This document shows, piece by piece, positions 62,038-64,000 of a stretch of DNA of 64,000 nucleotides (the stretch's first letter is position 1; each line of letters starts with the position of its first letter). The notes under the pieces were generated by a model, which was not told where the DNA came from, searched no databases, and saw only the letters and a list, made by a program, of their open reading frames with translations. The DNA comes from Macrococcus carouselicus. GTDB taxonomy: Bacteria > Bacillota > Bacilli > Staphylococcales > Staphylococcaceae. The stretch lies in contig NZ_SCWD01000001.1 in assembly GCF_004359515.1 (NCBI RefSeq), positions 744,001-808,000 on the forward strand, read 5' to 3'. The position numbers and the translations under genes were made by a program.

Positions 62038-64000
62038 CTATTTCTTAGATGAAAAATAAGCATTGATGATATCTTTACCGAGATCACCACCCGGTAACCA
62101 AGGAGGCGGCACAGGTTGATTGGAATAGATGATGGAAAAAGACATTTCCGGCTTACTGCTTGGTGCATAGCCGATATAAGTGGCGTTGACTCGTGGCTGC
62201 CCTTTCTGAAACACTTCTGCCGTACCCGTTTTACCGGCAGATTTAACAACTGTGTCATGAAAACTGTTATAGCCTGTCCCCTCTATCTGATTGAAGACCA
62301 TATCAAAGCCTGATTGAACCTGCTTAATTTCGCGTGGCGTGTTATTGATTCTATTCAGCACTTTACCGTCAATCACTTCTTTGACAGGTCCCAGTGTCTC
62401 CGTCTTCGAAGGCTGCCTGATTTCTTTGACGATATGCGGTTGAATTCTGTAGCCATCATTCGCAATAGTCGAGATATACTGCGATAACTGAAGAGGCGAA
62501 TATGTATCATACTGGCCGATTGCAAGATCAAGATAGTTACCCGCATTATCAGTCAGATGACCTCTCTGACCCATTACTTCATTCGGCAGATCGATCCCTG
62601 TTTTGACACCCAGTCCAAACTGATTCAACCCTTTTCTTAAGATCCGCCCTGCTTCAGTAATATCATCCGGCAATGCCATGCCAGATGAGTAATTAAGGCC
62701 GGCAATTTTAAGAGCTGTCTTGAACATATAGACGTTTGATGAATGCATCAGTGCTTCTTTATCATTGATGGTCACTCTGCCGTCCTGATTGAAATAAGAT
62801 TTCTTCTTCATTCCACCTGCAAAAGATAAAGGCTCATCCACCATCTTGTCATTCAGACTGATTGCATTCTCATGATAGCCTGTCAGCAGTGTCGCCCCTT
62901 TAACGGAAGAACCGACTGCATACTGGGACGTGAAGGTCCCGTAATGATAATCTGTGATTTTCCCTTCTGGGCTGATCTGTCTGCCCGCAAGAGCCAGAAT
63001 ATCACCGTTATTAGGGTCCTGAACCACAACAAGAACTTTATCCATATTTTTAGCACCTTGCGCCCGGAGAGTGGCAATATGTTTATCGATCATCTTTTCA
63101 ATTTTCTGCTGCAGGTCAATATCGATTGATAACACGAGGTCATTGCCTCTTGATCCGGGATCCACCACCTCTGAACTGATGATCTGACCAGATTTATCTG
63201 TCATGTAATGCATTGTCTTTTTTCGGCCGCGTAATACATCTTCGTACTGATATTCCAGATAACTCTGTCCTACCCGGTCATTTCTGGCATATCCTCTGGC
63301 AAGATAATAATCAATATTATCTTTCGGCAGCCCTTCCTCTTTAGAAGAGACATCACCGAACATCGTTCTCAGGGTATCTCCGTAAAGATATTTTCTGTCC
63401 CAGTCCATCGTTGTATTGACACCCGGCAGTTTTGCCAGGTTCTGTGAGACAAGCGCATATTCCTTTTCAGAGACATGTTCATTTTTTATCGTCTGCGGTG
63501 TTAACTGACTGCCCGCCGACATCTCTCTATAGATTGCTGCTGTCTCAAGCTCCGTCTGTGACAGTTTTACATGTGAGGCAATCTTTCTATAGAGGATGCT
63601 GTCATATTCCTCCTGAGAAATCATATTGTGCTGATACTGCTCCGCTTCCTTTTCCATCAGCTTATCTGCCACATTCCGGTGCGTCTGTATATAATAGGTC
63701 TGCTTATCAACCTCTGTCAGTTTATCCGTCGGCATATCAATCAGTTTAGCGAGTTCGCGCGCAATATCCAGCATGTCCTCTGTTGTCGTCATTCTACCGC
63801 GAGAATAGGTGATGGCCTTCTTCGCTGTATTATCGACGAGCAGCTTGCCGTTACGGTCATAGATACGTCCTCTAGGAACAGACTCATTAATTTCAATATT
63901 TTCATTACTCGCTACTGCCTCTTTATAATCTTCAGTCTTAACGATCTGAAGATAGCCAAGTCTCAGCACAAGCAAAGTCATCAAGGTCATTATAGCGATG
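62038..64000 (-). CDS. pbpA: class B penicillin-binding protein (PbpA/PBP2-like transpeptidase), 5' end outside window
   Basis: At least 650 residues are present; the frame is open at the right edge, so a few N-terminal residues (cytoplasmic start and part of the anchor) are missing. After the membrane segment MTLMTLLVLRLGYLQ comes the PBP dimer domain (about 30-250) and the transpeptidase domain with SxxK (YAVGSSVKGATLL), SxN (HSSNVYMF) and KTG (SAGKTGTAEVF). It crosslinks peptidoglycan outside the membrane. pbpA beside pstS is also the Bacillus order (pbpA-pstS). No PASTA domain is seen. Confidence 0.92.
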   Translation of the reverse strand, partial: IAIMTLMTLLVLRLGYLQIVKTEDYKEAVASNENIEINESVPRGRIYDRNGKLLVDNTAKKAITYSRGRMTTTEDMLDIARELAKLIDMPTDKLTEVDKQTYYIQTHRNVADKLMEKEAEQYQHNMISQEEYDSILYRKIASHVKLSQTELETAAIYREMSAGSQLTPQTIKNEHVSEKEYALVSQNLAKLPGVNTTMDWDRKYLYGDTLRTMFGDVSSKEEGLPKDNIDYYLARGYARNDRVGQSYLEYQYEDVLRGRKKTMHYMTDKSGQIISSEVVDPGSRGNDLVLSIDIDLQQKIEKMIDKHIATLRAQGAKNMDKVLVVVQDPNNGDILALAGRQISPEGKITDYHYGTFTSQYAVGSSVKGATLLTGYHENAISLNDKMVDEPLSFAGGMKKKSYFNQDGRVTINDKEALMHSSNVYMFKTALKIAGLNYSSGMALPDDITEAGRILRKGLNQFGLGVKTGIDLPNEVMGQRGHLTDNAGNYLDLAIGQYDTYSPLQLSQYISTIANDGYRIQPHIVKEIRQPSKTETLGPVKEVIDGKVLNRINNTPREIKQVQSGFDMVFNQIEGTGYNSFHDTVVKSAGKTGTAEVFQKGQPRVNATYIGYAPSSKPEMSFSIIYSNQPVPPPWLPGGDLGKDIINAYFSSKK

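Noticed and set aside
62028-62258. 76-codon minus-strand frame inside the PBP gene
   Set aside because: Different frame of the conserved transpeptidase region; no site.

Overview
The window is a chromosomal segment of a low-GC Gram-positive bacterium of the family Staphylococcaceae. Elastin-binding protein EbpS, short-form RecQ, SrrAB, the comG-aroK arrangement and the scpAB-rluB block all look staphylococcal. Several features do not fit Staphylococcus aureus and point to Macrococcus (Macrococcoides) or a close relative: a complete resABC cytochrome c maturation set joined to srrAB, a Dxs of the MEP isoprenoid route, leucine dehydrogenase, the small genes DUF2626, DUF2627 and DUF2759, and a Spo0A-like response regulator in the ancestral Bacillus position. 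The genus is an inference. I see no phage, insertion sequence, CRISPR array, rRNA or tRNA; this is core chromosome.

Layout, left to right. 1-4.6 kb: end of ypdA, a CBS-ACT protein, ebpS, recQ with its partner ypbB, and ferredoxin. 4.6-5.4 kb: ribU under an FMN riboswitch. 5.4-11.2 kb: resA-resB-resC-srrA-srrB, one respiratory operon. 11.3-15.9 kb: rluB, scpB, scpA, a DUF309 gene, xerD with a newly noticed 28-codon membrane peptide behind it, fur and nudF. 15.9-20.9 kb: aldo/keto reductase, alpha/beta hydrolase, SDR, proC, universal stress protein and RNase Z. 20.9-25.3 kb: zwf and gnd (oxidative pentose phosphate route) flank a decayed methyltransferase gene and an AraC-type regulator. 25.3-29.8 kb: M20 peptidase, a 33-codon membrane peptide, an aromatic acid exporter-like protein, a bacilliredoxin, leucine dehydrogenase with a candidate cre site, and DUF2627.

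29.8-41.2 kb, nearly all on the minus strand: accB-accC, asp23-like, nusB, xseA, xseB, ispA, dxs, tlyA, argR, recN, spo0A-like, glycerophosphodiesterase. This order closely follows Bacillus subtilis, with folD and spoIVB missing. 41.2-44.3 kb: efp, an M24 peptidase, lipM and a rhodanese-like protein. 44.3-52.3 kb: comGA-GB-GC-GD-GE-GF-GG, aroK, gcvT, gcvPA, gcvPB. 52.5-57.4 kb: a Bacillus yqg-like block (DUF2626, MBL hydrolase, DUF2759, thiamine-binding protein, yqgQ-glcK, rhomboid GluP, 5-formyl-THF cyclo-ligase, rpmG). 57.5-64 kb: pstSCAB-phoU with Pho-box-like repeats, and a class B penicillin-binding protein running off the right edge.

Most stop codons are followed by, or lie inside, short GC stems with T-runs, and most starts have strong AGGAGG-type ribosome binding sites. 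These were used to choose starts. The most notable biological points are the Spo0A relative in a lineage with no known sporulation, the res-srr operon, the two tiny membrane-peptide genes, and several regulatory sites (FMN riboswitch, ARG box on argR, Pho boxes on pstS, cre site near leucine dehydrogenase).
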